Source: an uncultured Oscillospiraceae bacterium
GTDB taxonomy: Bacteria > Bacillota > Clostridia > Oscillospirales > Acutalibacteraceae
NCBI GenBank assembly: GCA_948471095.1
Contig: CAOKRG010000013.1
Coordinates: forward strand, 1 to 49,009
Direction: 5' to 3'
DNA: 49,009 nucleotides
The notes below the pieces were generated by a model, which saw only the letters and a program-made list of their open reading frames with translations, made no database searches and had not been told where the DNA came from. The position numbers were made by a program, and so were the translations under genes. Below are positions 15,035-23,384 of the stretch, one piece after another (within the stretch, counting starts at the first letter, position 1; each line of letters opens with the position of its first letter).

Positions 15035-16243
15035 TTACTTCCCATGCTTGGACGCTTCCCCGGCCTCTTCCCCCTTGACCAAAAAGGCCCGCCGCAGGCT
15101 CTCACCCCCATAGCGCTCCCGCACCCGGTCCACCGCATCTTCCAGGCGCTCCCGGCGCTTGCGGCCTTCCCCGTCCTCAAACAGGCTGATCTGCTCCTCG
15201 TCCTCCCGCACCAGACGGCCCGCCCGAATCCCCAGCAGGCGCACCGCCCAGCTTTTGCTTTCCTTTTTATAGAGCTCCCAGGCGGCCCGGTACAGGGCGT
15301 CCGAATCCCGGGCCGCGCAGGGCAGGCGCTTCTGGCGCTGAATCTCCTGGAAGTCGCTGGACCGGATGGTGATTTGCACCTCCTGGGCCCGCATTTTGTG
15401 GCGGCGCAGGCGGGCGGCTACCGTCTCGGCCAGGCCGTACAGGGTCTCCCGCACCTCCCGGTCCGTGGTCAGGTCCCGGGGCAGGGTGGTGCTGTTGCCA
15501 ATGGTCTTGGGGTCCTCCTGGGCGTCCACGTTCTGCACCGGGCTGTCGTCCAGGCCGTTGGCATAGACCCACAGGGTCTCCCCCATGCGGCCCAGCAGAG
15601 AGCGCATCACCCCGGGCTCCATATGGGCAATGTCCCCAATGGTGTGCAGGCCGTAGCGCCGGAGGGTCTTATTCGTGCTGGGGCCCACCAGCAGCAGGTC
15701 CGAGCAGGGCATTTTCCAGATGATCTCCTCCATCTCCCGGCGGCCGAACTCCGTGACCGCGTCGGGCTTTTTGTAGTCGCTGCCCAGCTTGGCGAAAATC
15801 TTATTAAAGGACACGCCGATGGAAACCGTCAGGCCCAGCTCCTCCTTCACCCGCCGGCGGATGGTCTCGGCAATGGTCCGCCCGTCGCCGAAGAGCAGGC
15901 CGCTGCCGTACACGTCCAGCCAGCACTCGTCCAGGCTGAAGGCCTCCACCCGGTCGGTGTAGTCCTGGTATATCTTCTTGGCCAGCTCTGAAAAATGGGC
16001 GTAGCGCTCGTGGTGGGGCGGCAGCAGCCGCAAGTCCGGGCACTTGCGCATGGCCTGCCAGATGGGCTCGGCGGTCTGCACTCCCTTGGCCTTGGCCAGC
16101 ATGTTTTTGGCCAAAATGATGCCGTGCCGGCTCTCCTTGTCCCCGGCCACGGCCATGGGCACGTCCCGGTATTCCGGGGCATACAGGGTCTCCACGGAGG
16201 CGTAGAAGTTGTTCATGTCCACATGCAGAATCCCATTTTCCAC
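15035..16243 (-). CDS. dinB: DNA polymerase IV (Y family)
   Basis: An error-prone translesion polymerase of 402 residues. The catalytic signatures are present: HVDMNNFYASVE at the start (first metal-binding Asp) and FSLDECWLDV (Asp-Glu pair), then a GPSTNKTLRRYGLHTIGDIA helix-hairpin-helix and a little-finger domain. The clamp-binding motif QISLF is at 351-355. The start is GTG at 16241-16243, with GGGAGG eight bases upstream; an upstream extension of the frame would lie inside the promoter. The promoter carries a LexA box, so SOS induction is likely. It reads toward the radical SAM unit but is separated from it by about 700 bases of repeats. Confidence 0.95.
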   Translation of the reverse strand: MENGILHVDMNNFYASVETLYAPEYRDVPMAVAGDKESRHGIILAKNMLAKAKGVQTAEPIWQAMRKCPDLRLLPPHHERYAHFSELAKKIYQDYTDRVEAFSLDECWLDVYGSGLLFGDGRTIAETIRRRVKEELGLTVSIGVSFNKIFAKLGSDYKKPDAVTEFGRREMEEIIWKMPCSDLLLVGPSTNKTLRRYGLHTIGDIAHMEPGVMRSLLGRMGETLWVYANGLDDSPVQNVDAQEDPKTIGNSTTLPRDLTTDREVRETLYGLAETVAARLRRHKMRAQEVQITIRSSDFQEIQRQKRLPCAARDSDALYRAAWELYKKESKSWAVRLLGIRAGRLVREDEEQISLFEDGEGRKRRERLEDAVDRVRERYGGESLRRAFLVKGEEAGEASKHGK

Positions 16244-16274
16244 CGGCGCCGCCTCCCTCTTGAATGCCGTCCTT

Positions 16275-16303
16275 ATTATAGAACACTTGTTCGCATTTGT
16301 CAA
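16275..16303 (-). promoter_or_regulatory. SigA-type promoter of dinB with LexA (SOS) box
   Basis: On the minus strand, TTGACA (16298-16303) and TATAAT (16275-16280) are 17 bases apart. The spacer holds CGAACAAGTGTTCT (16280-16293), which fits 13 of 14 positions of the Bacillus-type LexA consensus CGAACRNRYGTTYC. Repressor binding here would block polymerase directly, so dinB should be induced by DNA damage. Confidence 0.88.
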
Positions 16304-16340
16304 GAGGGAATTTCTGCCGGAAAGCGCTCCCGCCCACGAA

Positions 16341-16367
16341 GAAGGCCCCGGCGCAGCCGGGGCCTTC
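16341..16367. terminator. Terminator between DUF1062 gene and dinB promoter
   Basis: GAAGGCCCCGGC pairs with GCCGGGGCCTTC around a GCA loop, a perfect 12-base-pair stem. It lies 17 bases past the stop of the minus-strand DUF1062 gene. T tracts are short on both sides. Confidence 0.75.
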
Positions 16368-16383
16368 TTTATGGTTTTCCGGT

Positions 16384-16689
16384 TTATCCTTTCGCCAGTT
16401 CGTAGCCCTTCCCTTTGAAAAAGCCCCGGTCCCCGGCGTATTGCCGGACCAGCTCCTGGTCGTTGTCCAGAAATCCCTCGTACTGCCCCGCGGGGAGCTT
16501 TTCCGGGGAAATCCGCTCAAACAGGGGGACGTTCCAGGTGCGGCCGCACCGCTGGCAGCGGTAGATCAGCCAGACGTCCAGCCGCCTGCCGTTGGCGTTC
16601 ACGCGGAACTTTCCCGCGCATTCAAAAACCATTTTCTTTCCGCATCCGCCGCAGCGGCGGATGATCTTACATTCCTTCGCATAGCCCAT
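16384..16689 (-). CDS. DUF1062-family protein, possibly C-terminally shortened
   Basis: A 101-residue protein with two Cys-x2-Cys pairs that look like a small zinc ribbon (CGGCGKK, CQRCGRTW) and the DUF1062 hallmark of a Trp-rich strand (DVWLIYRC, TWNVPLFERI), then FLDNDQELVRQYAGD. Known DUF1062 proteins are, as far as remembered, nearer 180-200 residues, so the C-terminal half seems absent; the stop is followed at once by a terminator. Function is unknown. The ATG at 16687-16689 has no strong ribosome site. It is last in the minus-strand series downstream of rpoD. Confidence 0.75.
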   Translation of the reverse strand: MGYAKECKIIRRCGGCGKKMVFECAGKFRVNANGRRLDVWLIYRCQRCGRTWNVPLFERISPEKLPAGQYEGFLDNDQELVRQYAGDRGFFKGKGYELAKG

Positions 16690-16736
16690 GGCGTCATATC
16701 GAGAAAAACTTGGGCGGCTTCTCCGCCGGACGCGAC

Positions 16737-16794
16737 GGCTATTGCATTATGTTCTGATTTTTTCTCTTTCCTCGCTTGTGGATTTGCAATAGCC
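16737..16794. repeat. 10-base inverted repeat upstream of DUF1062
   Basis: GGCTATTGCA (16737-16746) and TGCAATAGCC (16785-16794) are perfect inverted copies 38 bases apart. They lie in the otherwise empty 160-base gap between the 66-residue gene and the DUF1062 gene. The role is unknown; it could be an operator or an RNA stem. Confidence 0.45.
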
Positions 16795-16848
16795 CTCGCT
16801 ATGCAAACCGCTGGGGTTGTCTTCCTTTGAAGGCGAACGCACTTCCTT

Positions 16849-17049
16849 TCATTTCAGCAAATAATATTTTTCGTCTACGCTGGCAATGGTCTTCTCCCGC
16901 AGCATCATGGCAAGCAGGCCCGGGTAGTTCCGGTCCCCCTTGGCTACGCCCGCCGCCTCCAGGTCCAGCGCCGTCTGGGGCGAAACCGCCCCAGCCCTTT
17001 TCAGTTTCTCCACGATCCGATTCCGCTTAATCAGCACCAATGGTACCAT
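16849..17049 (-). CDS. Conserved 66-residue hypothetical protein
   Basis: A small basic-acidic protein that begins MVPLVLIKRNRIVEKLKRAG and ends KTIASVDEKYYLLK. It looks like a single winged-helix-sized unit (helix, AVSPQTALDLEAAGV, helix, short strand pair), but no family name is claimed. The ATG at 17047-17049 is chosen because AAGGAG lies nine bases upstream and because an earlier start would overlap most of the Rrf2 tail. It overlaps the end of the Rrf2 gene by 23 bases, so the two are probably coupled in translation and may act together. Confidence 0.7.
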   Translation of the reverse strand: MVPLVLIKRNRIVEKLKRAGAVSPQTALDLEAAGVAKGDRNYPGLLAMMLREKTIASVDEKYYLLK

Positions 17050-17488
17050 CGCCGCCGTCTCCTTCCCTTTGGCATAGGTCCGCCGGTTTTTCGGGCGCTT
17101 CTCCGCAGATGGCGTCAAAGGTATAGGCGTCCAGCTCACGGCGCACCGTGGCGCTCACCTTTTCATATATGTTATGCAGGCGGCAGTGCTCCCGGCCGCA
17201 GCTGTACTCGTCCTTTTGGCAGCGGCTGAGCATATAGGGCCCCTCTACGCTCTCGATCACCTGCAGAAGGGTGATCTCCTCCGGCGGCTTCGCCAGGCTG
17301 TAGCCGCCCTTGGCCCCCTTGAAGGAGCACACCAGCTCCCGCTGCACCAGGCCCCGCAGAATCTTTAGGCAGAAGCGCAGGGGCACCTGCATTTTTTCCG
17401 AGATGGTCCTGGCGTCCCAGCGCCCCGGATGCTTGGTCAGATATTCCACAATCCGCACGGCGTAGTCCGCCTCTAATGTCATTACCAT
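17027..17488 (-). CDS. Rrf2-family transcriptional regulator
   Basis: A 153-residue winged-helix regulator. The N-terminus (MTLEADYAVRIVEYLTKHPG) and the GLVQRELVCSFKGAKGGYSL wing are typical of Rrf2/IscR. Three cysteines at 90, 97 and 102 (spacing Cys-x6-Cys-x4-Cys) sit where IscR and NsrR bind an iron-sulfur cluster, so it may sense iron-sulfur status, nitric oxide or redox. The spacing differs slightly from IscR. The ATG at 17486-17488 has GGAG seven bases upstream. It overlaps the 66-residue gene and follows the small membrane protein gene after 32 bases. No isc or suf genes are nearby, so the target is unknown. Confidence 0.9.
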   Translation of the reverse strand: MVMTLEADYAVRIVEYLTKHPGRWDARTISEKMQVPLRFCLKILRGLVQRELVCSFKGAKGGYSLAKPPEEITLLQVIESVEGPYMLSRCQKDEYSCGREHCRLHNIYEKVSATVRRELDAYTFDAICGEAPEKPADLCQREGDGGDGTIGAD

Positions 17489-17520
17489 GCTAAGTCTCCG
17501 TTTCCTCCCGGGGGTCCGGT

Positions 17521-17844
17521 CTATGACCCCCTATGGCCCGCTTCACCCAAGGGGGGAGATCCTCCCGTCCGCATGTTCCTGTTCTGATTCCGCTTTTCCT
17601 CCATGGCAATCTCATTCAGCACCTTGTCCTGATGCGCCTCAACGGCCAATAAGATCAGCAAGGCCGCAAGCACGGCCCCAGCCAAGAGCAGCAGGATGAC
17701 AGAAAGCCGCCGCCAGCCCGCCGCCCAAAACAGTACGCCGGCCAAAAAGAACGCTCCGACGATTTTCACCATCACAAGTCCCGGTTCAAGCATATTCAGC
17801 TTGTGTTTGTAGCGGCTCTCATAGCTTGCATGCCTGCGCCTCAT
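17521..17844 (-). CDS. Small two-helix membrane protein
   Basis: About 107 residues with two predicted transmembrane stretches (LVMVKIVGAFFLAGVLFWAA, then LSVILLLLAGAVLAALLILL), a basic N-terminus (MRRRHASYESRYKHK) and a polar C-terminal tail. The start at 17842-17844 lies 17 bases after the rpoD stop, so it is probably cotranscribed; the ribosome site is weak (a GGGGG run). No family is recognised and no function is proposed. Confidence 0.6.
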   Translation of the reverse strand: MRRRHASYESRYKHKLNMLEPGLVMVKIVGAFFLAGVLFWAAGWRRLSVILLLLAGAVLAALLILLAVEAHQDKVLNEIAMEEKRNQNRNMRTGGSPPLGEAGHRGS

Positions 17845-17861
17845 CCCCCGCCCGTCCCCCG

Positions 17862-18950
17862 TCAATCCAGGAAGTCCTTGAGCTTTTTGGAGCGGCTGGG
17901 GTGGCGCAGCTTGCGAAGGGCCTTGGCCTCAATCTGCCGGATGCGCTCCCGGGTCACGTTGAACTCCTTGCCCACCTCTTCCAGGGTCCGGCTCCGGCCG
18001 TCCTCCAGGCCGAAGCGCAGCCGCAGCACCTTTTCCTCCCGAGGGGTCAGGGAGTCCAGCACATTGCCCAGGGTCTCCTTTAAGAGGGTGTGGCTGGCCG
18101 CCTCCTGGGGGGCGGGGGCCTCGTGGTCCTCGATGAAGTCGCCCAGATGGCTGTCCTCCTCCTCGCCGATGGGGGTCTCCATGGAGACCGGCTCCTGGGC
18201 GACCCGCATAATCTCCCGCACCTTGTCGATGGGCATTTCCAGCTCCTCGGCGATCTCGTCGGCGCTGGGCTCCCGGCCGTTTACGTGCAGCAGCTGGCTG
18301 GAGGCCTTCTTCACCTTGTTGATGGTCTCCACCATGTGGACGGGAATGCGGATGGTCCTGGCCTGGTCCGCGATGGCCCGGGTGATGGCCTGGCGGATCC
18401 ACCAGGTGGCGTAAGTGGAGAACTTAAACCCCTTGGTGTAGTCGAACTTCTCCACCGCCTTGATCAGCCCCAAGTTGCCCTCCTGGATCAGGTCCAAAAA
18501 CTGCATGCCCCGGCCCAGGTAGCGCTTGGCGATGCTGACCACCAGGCGCAGGTTGGCCTCGGAAAGGCGCTTTTTCGCGGCCTCGTCCCCGTTGATGATG
18601 CGCACGGCCAAGTCCACCTCTTCCTCGGGGGTCAAAAGCGGCACCCGGCCGATCTCCTTTAGGTAGACCTTTACCGGGTCGTCGATGGCCACGCCCTCGC
18701 CGCCGGCTTCCAGCTCCGCCACCTCGCTGGTCTTCACCAGGTCCGCGTCGTCCAGCTGCATCTCGTCGAAATCCTCCACGATCTCCACGCCCTGGCTTTC
18801 CAGGGTGTCGTAGAATTTCTCGATCTGCTCCGGGTCAAAGTCGAGCTCCCCCAGAGCGTCTAAAATTTCCTTTGTGCTCAGCTGGCCCTTGGCCTTGCCC
18901 ACCTCTACTAAATCTTTGATCACGCTTTTTTTGTCCGGCTGTGCGCTCAT
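17862..18950 (-). CDS. rpoD: Primary RNA polymerase sigma factor (SigA)
   Basis: The housekeeping sigma factor, 362 residues. Region 1.1 is short; region 1.2 begins [22 protein letters not shown]; region 2 has [43 protein letters not shown] for -10 melting, and region 4.2 has [20 protein letters not shown] for -35 binding. The ATG at 18948-18950 is chosen because GGAAGG lies nine bases upstream; an ATG three codons earlier directly abuts that site. It follows dnaG in the common Firmicutes order dgt-dnaG-rpoD, but a 374-base gap with a mosaic repeat now separates them. The strong TTGACA/TATAAT promoters in this window fit recognition by this factor. Confidence 0.97.
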   Translation of the reverse strand: MSAQPDKKSVIKDLVEVGKAKGQLSTKEILDALGELDFDPEQIEKFYDTLESQGVEIVEDFDEMQLDDADLVKTSEVAELEAGGEGVAIDDPVKVYLKEIGRVPLLTPEEEVDLAVRIINGDEAAKKRLSEANLRLVVSIAKRYLGRGMQFLDLIQEGNLGLIKAVEKFDYTKGFKFSTYATWWIRQAITRAIADQARTIRIPVHMVETINKVKKASSQLLHVNGREPSADEIAEELEMPIDKVREIMRVAQEPVSMETPIGEEEDSHLGDFIEDHEAPAPQEAASHTLLKETLGNVLDSLTPREEKVLRLRFGLEDGRSRTLEEVGKEFNVTRERIRQIEAKALRKLRHPSRSKKLKDFLD

Positions 18951-19042
18951 AGCTTCCATCCTTCCTTTTCATTTCCCAGAAAATGAATTTCAATACAACC
19001 TTTTCCCGGCCCTGCGGGGAGTGGGAGGCGTTTTTAATGGGA

Positions 19043-19315
19043 GTGTTACGGAGTGGAGTCTCGCCTCCCGGCTCGGTCGGTTCGCAGCTTGTCTGCCACT
19101 GGCAGACGCTCACCCTCCGGCGGCCAAGTTCATCTTTGATGAACTTGCGGGGCTTATGACATTGGCTTCGCCAAGTCACCCTAAGAACCCACGAGTTATC
19201 CTTTGGATAACTCGTCAACCTCTTGAAAAGGGCGACAATCGCCAGTGGCGATTGTCGCCGACCGAGACGGCAGTCGAGAATGACGAAACTTTTGCTGGCT
19301 CACTGACTGAGCTGT
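19043..19315. repeat. Mosaic hairpin repeat, copy 2
   Basis: This fills the dnaG-rpoD gap. Framework in order: TTACGGAGTGGAGTCTCGCC, CTCCGGCGG, GGGGCTTATGAC, CCCTAAGAACCC, CTTGAAAAGG, ACGAAACTTTTGC. Hairpins in the slots: GTCTGCC/GGCAGAC loop ACT (19091-19107), AAGTTCATC/GATGAACTT loop TTT (19126-19146), TTGGC/GCCAA loop TTC (19162-19174), ACGAGTTATCC/GGATAACTCGT loop TTT (19191-19215), and CGACAATCGCC/GGCGATTGTCG loop AGT (19233-19257). All these stems are perfect. Confidence 0.85.
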
Positions 19316-19324
19316 TTCCCTTTA

Positions 19325-21118
19325 TCAGCGCGTTTGGTCACTCCCAGCCCTGCGCCGCTTCTGCTCCTGGCTCAGGCGGGCGATCTCCTGCTGGACCTCC
19401 TGGTCCGAGGCCGTCTTCATCCACTCCGCGCCGGCCCGGCCTCCCTCCCGAAGGATGAGCCGCACGTATTCCTTGGCATCCGCCCCGCTGACCGGCGGGT
19501 CCCGGTGCTGGGCCAGCATCCGGCTCAGCTCCCCCATCTCCGCGGGGCTCAGTTCCCCGCCCAAATCCGCCAGGGTGGCCGCGCCATGTATAGTTTTGCC
19601 CAATAAGGCGGCGTATACTCCACGGTTAAAGGCGGTGACGAATTTTTCAGGCGGCAGCAGCTTTTGCAGGGCCTCCGCCTTGTCCTGGTGCAAAAACAGG
19701 TAGGCGATCAGCCCCTCCTCGGCCAGCGCGGCCCGCATGTGACCCTTCTTCTCCGGGTTGGCGGCGGATTCCGCCCCCGCTATCTTCATCTCTTCCCGCC
19801 GGAGCTTTTTCTGCTCCTTTTGGACCTCCCGGCGGGAAAGCCCCCCCGCCGCCGCCAAAATGCGGTCCTTGCCCACGCCGGTCTCGCCGGAGAGCTTGCC
19901 CGCGTATATGTCCTGCTCCATAGGGTCCCGCAGCTTGCTGAGCACCTGCCCCACCGCATCGCCCAGGTAACGGGTCCGGCCCTCTTCCGTTTCCAGGTCG
20001 TACTGGTCCCGCAGCTTTGAGAGCCGGTATTCCACGTCCGTGCCGCCGCCTTCCAGCAGCTGCTTGAAGCGCAGGGGCCCGTCCTTTCCGTAGTTGCGCA
20101 TAAACTCGTCCGGGTCCTTGCCCCCGGGCACCGTGACCACCTTGACCCGCAGGCCCGCGTTCTTTAAAATGGGGATGGCCCGCTGGGTGGCCTTCTGCCC
20201 CGCCTCGTCCGAGTCGTAGCAGATCACCGCCTCGTCGGCATAGCGCTTCATAATGCGGGCCTGCTCCTCGGTCAGGGACGTGCCCAGGGAGGCGATGGCG
20301 TTGGAAAAGCCCGCCCGGTGCAGGGCGATCACGTCCATGTAGCCCTCGGCCAGAATGAGCTGCCGGGAGTCGGAATTCTTGGCCAGGTTCATGGCGAACA
20401 GCCCGCTGCTCTTGTGGTACACCGGCGTGTCCGAGGTGTTGATGTACTTGGGCTTCTCGTCCGTCAGCACCCGGCCCCCGAAGGCCACCACATTGCCCCG
20501 CAGGTCGAAGATGGGGAACATCACCCGGCCCCGGTAGCGGTCGTAGGGGTTGCCCCGCTGGGAGAGCCGGGCCACGTCCGCCTGGGTCATCTCCTCCACG
20601 GTATAGCCCTTGGCCCGCAAATGGTTTGTAAGGCCAAAGCCGCTTTCCGGGGCATAGCCCAGGCCGAACTTTTTAATGGTGCCAGGGTCCAGCCCCCGGC
20701 CCCGGAAATAGTCCAGCCCGGCCCGGCCCTCCGGGGAGGCCAGGGTCTGGTAAAAGAACCGCCCGGCCTCCCGGTTCACCTCCAAAATCCGCATCCGCAG
20801 CTTGGAGAGGCTGTCGTCCCAGCTCTGCTCCGGCAGGGCCATGCCCGCCCGCTGGGCCAGCCATTTCACAGCCTCCACAAAGTCCAGCCGCTCCGCGTCC
20901 ATCACGAAGTTGATCACCCCGCCGCCCTTGCCGCACCCGAAGCAGTAGTAGGAGTTATTCCCCGGGTAGATGTTGAACGAGGGGGTCTTCTCGCTGTGGA
21001 AGGGGCACAGGCCCGTCAGGTTTTTGCCCCGCCGCTTTAAGTTTACATACCGCCCCGCGATCTCCTCGATCCGGCTGCGGTCTTCCAATTCCCGCAGGAA
21101 TTCCGGGGGAAATGCCAT
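19325..21118 (-). CDS. dnaG: DNA primase
   Basis: Makes RNA primers for chromosome replication; 597 residues, the normal length. The N-terminal CHC2 zinc site is complete (Cys38, His41, Cys59, Cys62 in CPFH and CFGC). The catalytic core has the RNA polymerase domain (GRVMFPIFDLRGNVVAFGGR) and the toprim motifs (LAEGYMDVIAL, VICYDSDEAGQKA). The C-terminal part is a helicase-binding domain. The ATG at 21116-21118 has AAGGAGG six bases upstream. It lies between dgt and rpoD in the usual macromolecular-synthesis order; mosaic repeats occupy both intergenic spaces, so transcripts of this operon would contain their hairpins. Confidence 0.97.
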   Translation of the reverse strand: MAFPPEFLRELEDRSRIEEIAGRYVNLKRRGKNLTGLCPFHSEKTPSFNIYPGNNSYYCFGCGKGGGVINFVMDAERLDFVEAVKWLAQRAGMALPEQSWDDSLSKLRMRILEVNREAGRFFYQTLASPEGRAGLDYFRGRGLDPGTIKKFGLGYAPESGFGLTNHLRAKGYTVEEMTQADVARLSQRGNPYDRYRGRVMFPIFDLRGNVVAFGGRVLTDEKPKYINTSDTPVYHKSSGLFAMNLAKNSDSRQLILAEGYMDVIALHRAGFSNAIASLGTSLTEEQARIMKRYADEAVICYDSDEAGQKATQRAIPILKNAGLRVKVVTVPGGKDPDEFMRNYGKDGPLRFKQLLEGGGTDVEYRLSKLRDQYDLETEEGRTRYLGDAVGQVLSKLRDPMEQDIYAGKLSGETGVGKDRILAAAGGLSRREVQKEQKKLRREEMKIAGAESAANPEKKGHMRAALAEEGLIAYLFLHQDKAEALQKLLPPEKFVTAFNRGVYAALLGKTIHGAATLADLGGELSPAEMGELSRMLAQHRDPPVSGADAKEYVRLILREGGRAGAEWMKTASDQEVQQEIARLSQEQKRRRAGSDQTR

Positions 21119-21179
21119 GGCGCGCCTCCTTCCGAATGAATATTACTTTTGCCCCAAACGATTAGGAAAAGCACAGTCG

Positions 21180-21345
21180 AAACTAGGTCCCGAAAGGGCC
21201 TACGGCCCAGGAGGTACTATTAAGGCCTCCGGCGGCTTAGGGGCTTTGAGTCTCGCCTACCGGCTCGGTCGGCGACGGGAAATCGCCACCGGCGATTGTC
21301 GCCCCCTAAGAGCCCCACCAGGGCCTAACGCCCCTGGACCGCGCC
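21180..21345. repeat. Mosaic hairpin repeat, copy 3
   Basis: This sits between dgt and dnaG. CCTCCGGCGG is followed by CTTAGGGGC (21236-21244), a long insert, and GCCCCCTAAG (21301-21310). The insert holds GTCTCGCCTACCGGCTCGGT and a hairpin built on AATCGCC/GGCGATT with loop ACC. After it comes CCAGGG/CCCTGG around CCTAACG. Compared with copy 8, this is a loop insertion within the CTTAGGGGC palindrome. Confidence 0.75.
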
Positions 21346-21380
21346 TTATTTCCTACAGTTTAGAGCATGGAGTAATAACC

Positions 21381-22376
21381 CTAGGGGTTCCAGGACTTGG
21401 GGATGAACAGCTCCTGATAAGCCGCCACGGCAAAGTGGTCGCTCATGCCCGCCACATAGTCCCGGGCGGCCATGTCCGCGCCCTCTTCGGCGGCGATCTT
21501 CCCCATGTAGTCCGGCAGGCGGGCCGGGTCCCGGTAGTGCCGCCACAGGCTCTCGATGATGTGGGGGACCTTCTTCTCCTCGCTTTTGGCGTACTCGTTG
21601 CGGTACACCTTGTCATACATAAAGGCGTGCAGGGCCTGGTAGGCCTCGAAGGAGGCCGGGTCCATGCCAATGCGCCCCTCCCGGCTGTTCTCCACCAGGG
21701 AGAGGATCAGGGACGTGATGCGCTGGGTCTTGCTGCCGCCCAGCTGGGCCACAATGTCCCGGGGAATGTCCGCCTCGGTGAGCACCCCGGCCCGGATGGC
21801 GTCGTCGATGTCGTGGTTTATGTAGGCGATCTTGTCCGCCCAGCGGACGATGCGGCCCTCCACGGTAGCGGCCTCGGCCCCTTCGGTGTGGCAGGCCACG
21901 CCGTTGAGCACCTCCCAGCAGAGGTTCAGCCCCCGGCCCTCCTTTTCCAGCCGGTCCACCACCCGGACGCTTTGCAGGTAGTGGTGGAAGTCCCCCGGGG
22001 GCAGGGCGTTCAGGGCCCGCTCCCCCGCGTGGCCGAAGGGTGTGTGGCCCAGGTCGTGGGCCAGGGCGATGGCCTCGGTCAGGTCCTCGTTGACCCGCAG
22101 GGCCCGGGCAATGGTCCGAGCGATCTGGCTCACCTCCAGGGTGTGGGTCAGGCGGGTGCGGTAGTGGTCCCCCTCGGGCGCCAGAAACACCTGGGTCTTG
22201 TGCTTCAGCCGCCGGAAGGACTTGCAGTGGATGATCCGGTCCCGGTCCCGCTGAAAGGCCGTGCGCAGGGGGCATTCCGGCTCCTCCCGGGCACGGCCCC
22301 GGCTCTGGGCCGACTGGGCCGCCCAGGGAGCCAGGGTCTGGCTTTCAATCAGCTGATACCGTTCTCTTACGGTCAT
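21381..22376 (-). CDS. dgt: Deoxyguanosinetriphosphate triphosphohydrolase-like protein
   Basis: An HD-domain dNTPase of 331 residues that splits dGTP (or other dNTPs) into deoxynucleoside and triphosphate, controlling the nucleotide pool for replication. Metal ligands are visible: RTRLTHTLEVSQ (His78), AHDLGHTPFGH (His-Asp at 107-108) and WADKIAYINHDIDDA (Asp near 191). The SFRRLKHKTQVF segment before the HD site is the usual family signature. The ATG at 22374-22376 has GGGAGG eight bases upstream. It is the first gene of the dgt-dnaG-rpoD series. Substrate preference cannot be read from sequence. Confidence 0.93.
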   Translation of the reverse strand: MTVRERYQLIESQTLAPWAAQSAQSRGRAREEPECPLRTAFQRDRDRIIHCKSFRRLKHKTQVFLAPEGDHYRTRLTHTLEVSQIARTIARALRVNEDLTEAIALAHDLGHTPFGHAGERALNALPPGDFHHYLQSVRVVDRLEKEGRGLNLCWEVLNGVACHTEGAEAATVEGRIVRWADKIAYINHDIDDAIRAGVLTEADIPRDIVAQLGGSKTQRITSLILSLVENSREGRIGMDPASFEAYQALHAFMYDKVYRNEYAKSEEKKVPHIIESLWRHYRDPARLPDYMGKIAAEEGADMAARDYVAGMSDHFAVAAYQELFIPKSWNP

Positions 22377-22592
22377 GGTTCCCGCCTCCCTTGGTCCATA
22401 TTCGCGCGGGGACCGCCAACAGCGGCTCCCGCGCGGCGCTTCATCTTGTTATACGTGGAAAGGAGCTGAAAATACTTCTTTTTTCCAATGATTTTATTCG
22501 CCGCTATTTCTAATGGAAATACCCGGCGCTTACATCGCGCCCTTTGCCCAGCCAAGGGCCAAAACCGGCCCCGCCTCAGCCCACCGGCTTGC

Positions 22593-23228
22593 CTAGTCTG
22601 CCTCCCCCAGCGGGAAGGGGTACCACCCGCGCCCGGCCTCTTGCAGGGCGGCCCGCCCGGCCGTGGCGTCGGCCAGACGCCGGGCCAGGGCCTCCCGGGC
22701 CTCCGGCTCCAGCCGGAAGCGCACCGTGACCTGCTCCAAAAAGGCCGTGTCCTCCACAATGCCCCCGCACTCCGGCACCAGGGCCTGGACCCGCCCATAT
22801 TGGTCGTACCCGCAGGAGGCCTCCAGCAGCAGGCACTCCTTCATGCGCACCTTTTCCGCCGCCGCCAGGGCGATGCTGGCCGTGTGGGAGTAGGCGCGGA
22901 TCAGCCCCCCGCCGCCCAGCAGAATGCCCCCAAAGTACCGGGTGGCCACCACCACCGCGTCCACCACCCCGGACTTTTTCAGGGTCTCGATGACCGGGAT
23001 GCCCGCCGTGCCCTGGGGCTCCCCGTCGTCGGAAAAGCGCTGGATTCCGCCCTCCCGCAGCACATAGGCGTACACATTGTGGGAGGCGTCCCAATACTGG
23101 GACTTCTTCGCGGCGATAAAGGCCAGGGCCTCCTCTTCGGTCTTCACCGGCCGGCAGGAGCCGATGAACCGGGACTTGCGCTCGATGAACTCGTCCGCGC
23201 CCTCTTGGCGGACGGTAATGTATTCCAT
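22593..23228 (-). CDS. yigZ: YigZ/IMPACT-family protein
   Basis: A 211-residue member of the UPF0029 (IMPACT) family. The N-terminal domain shows the typical KSRFIGSCRPVKTEEEALAF, SHNVYAYVL, RFSDDGEPQGTAGIP and VVVATRYFGGILLGGGGLIRAY motifs; the C-terminal DUF1949-like ferredoxin-fold half is present but less conserved. The family is linked to translation control in eukaryotes; its bacterial role is unclear. The ATG at 23226-23228 has GGGGTGG upstream. It stands alone between dgt and the rpmE pair. Confidence 0.93.
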   Translation of the reverse strand: MEYITVRQEGADEFIERKSRFIGSCRPVKTEEEALAFIAAKKSQYWDASHNVYAYVLREGGIQRFSDDGEPQGTAGIPVIETLKKSGVVDAVVVATRYFGGILLGGGGLIRAYSHTASIALAAAEKVRMKECLLLEASCGYDQYGRVQALVPECGGIVEDTAFLEQVTVRFRLEPEAREALARRLADATAGRAALQEAGRGWYPFPLGEAD

Positions 23229-23348
23229 ATTTCCACCCCGCTGTGTAAAAACCTGTTATTCATAGCTGGAAATTCCTGGACGAGGGGCCCCGCCGTGTAA
23301 GGCCGCTGGGGCGGCAACCCTGCGGGCTAAAGCGGAAGCGCCGCACAC

Positions 23349-23377
23349 AAAAAAGACGGCGCGATCGTCACGCCGTC
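23349..23377 (-). terminator. Rho-independent terminator of the rpmE-DUF2087 unit
   Basis: On the minus strand GACGGCG pairs with CGCCGTC (23355-23361 with 23371-23377) and is followed by six T residues (23349-23354). It begins eight bases after the DUF2087 stop. Confidence 0.85.
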
Positions 23378-23384
23378 CTCTTGT

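Noticed and set aside
16384-16689. Calling the DUF1062 gene a pseudogene.
   Set aside because: It looks short for the family, but there is no frameshift or homologous sequence after the stop, so shortening may be natural.
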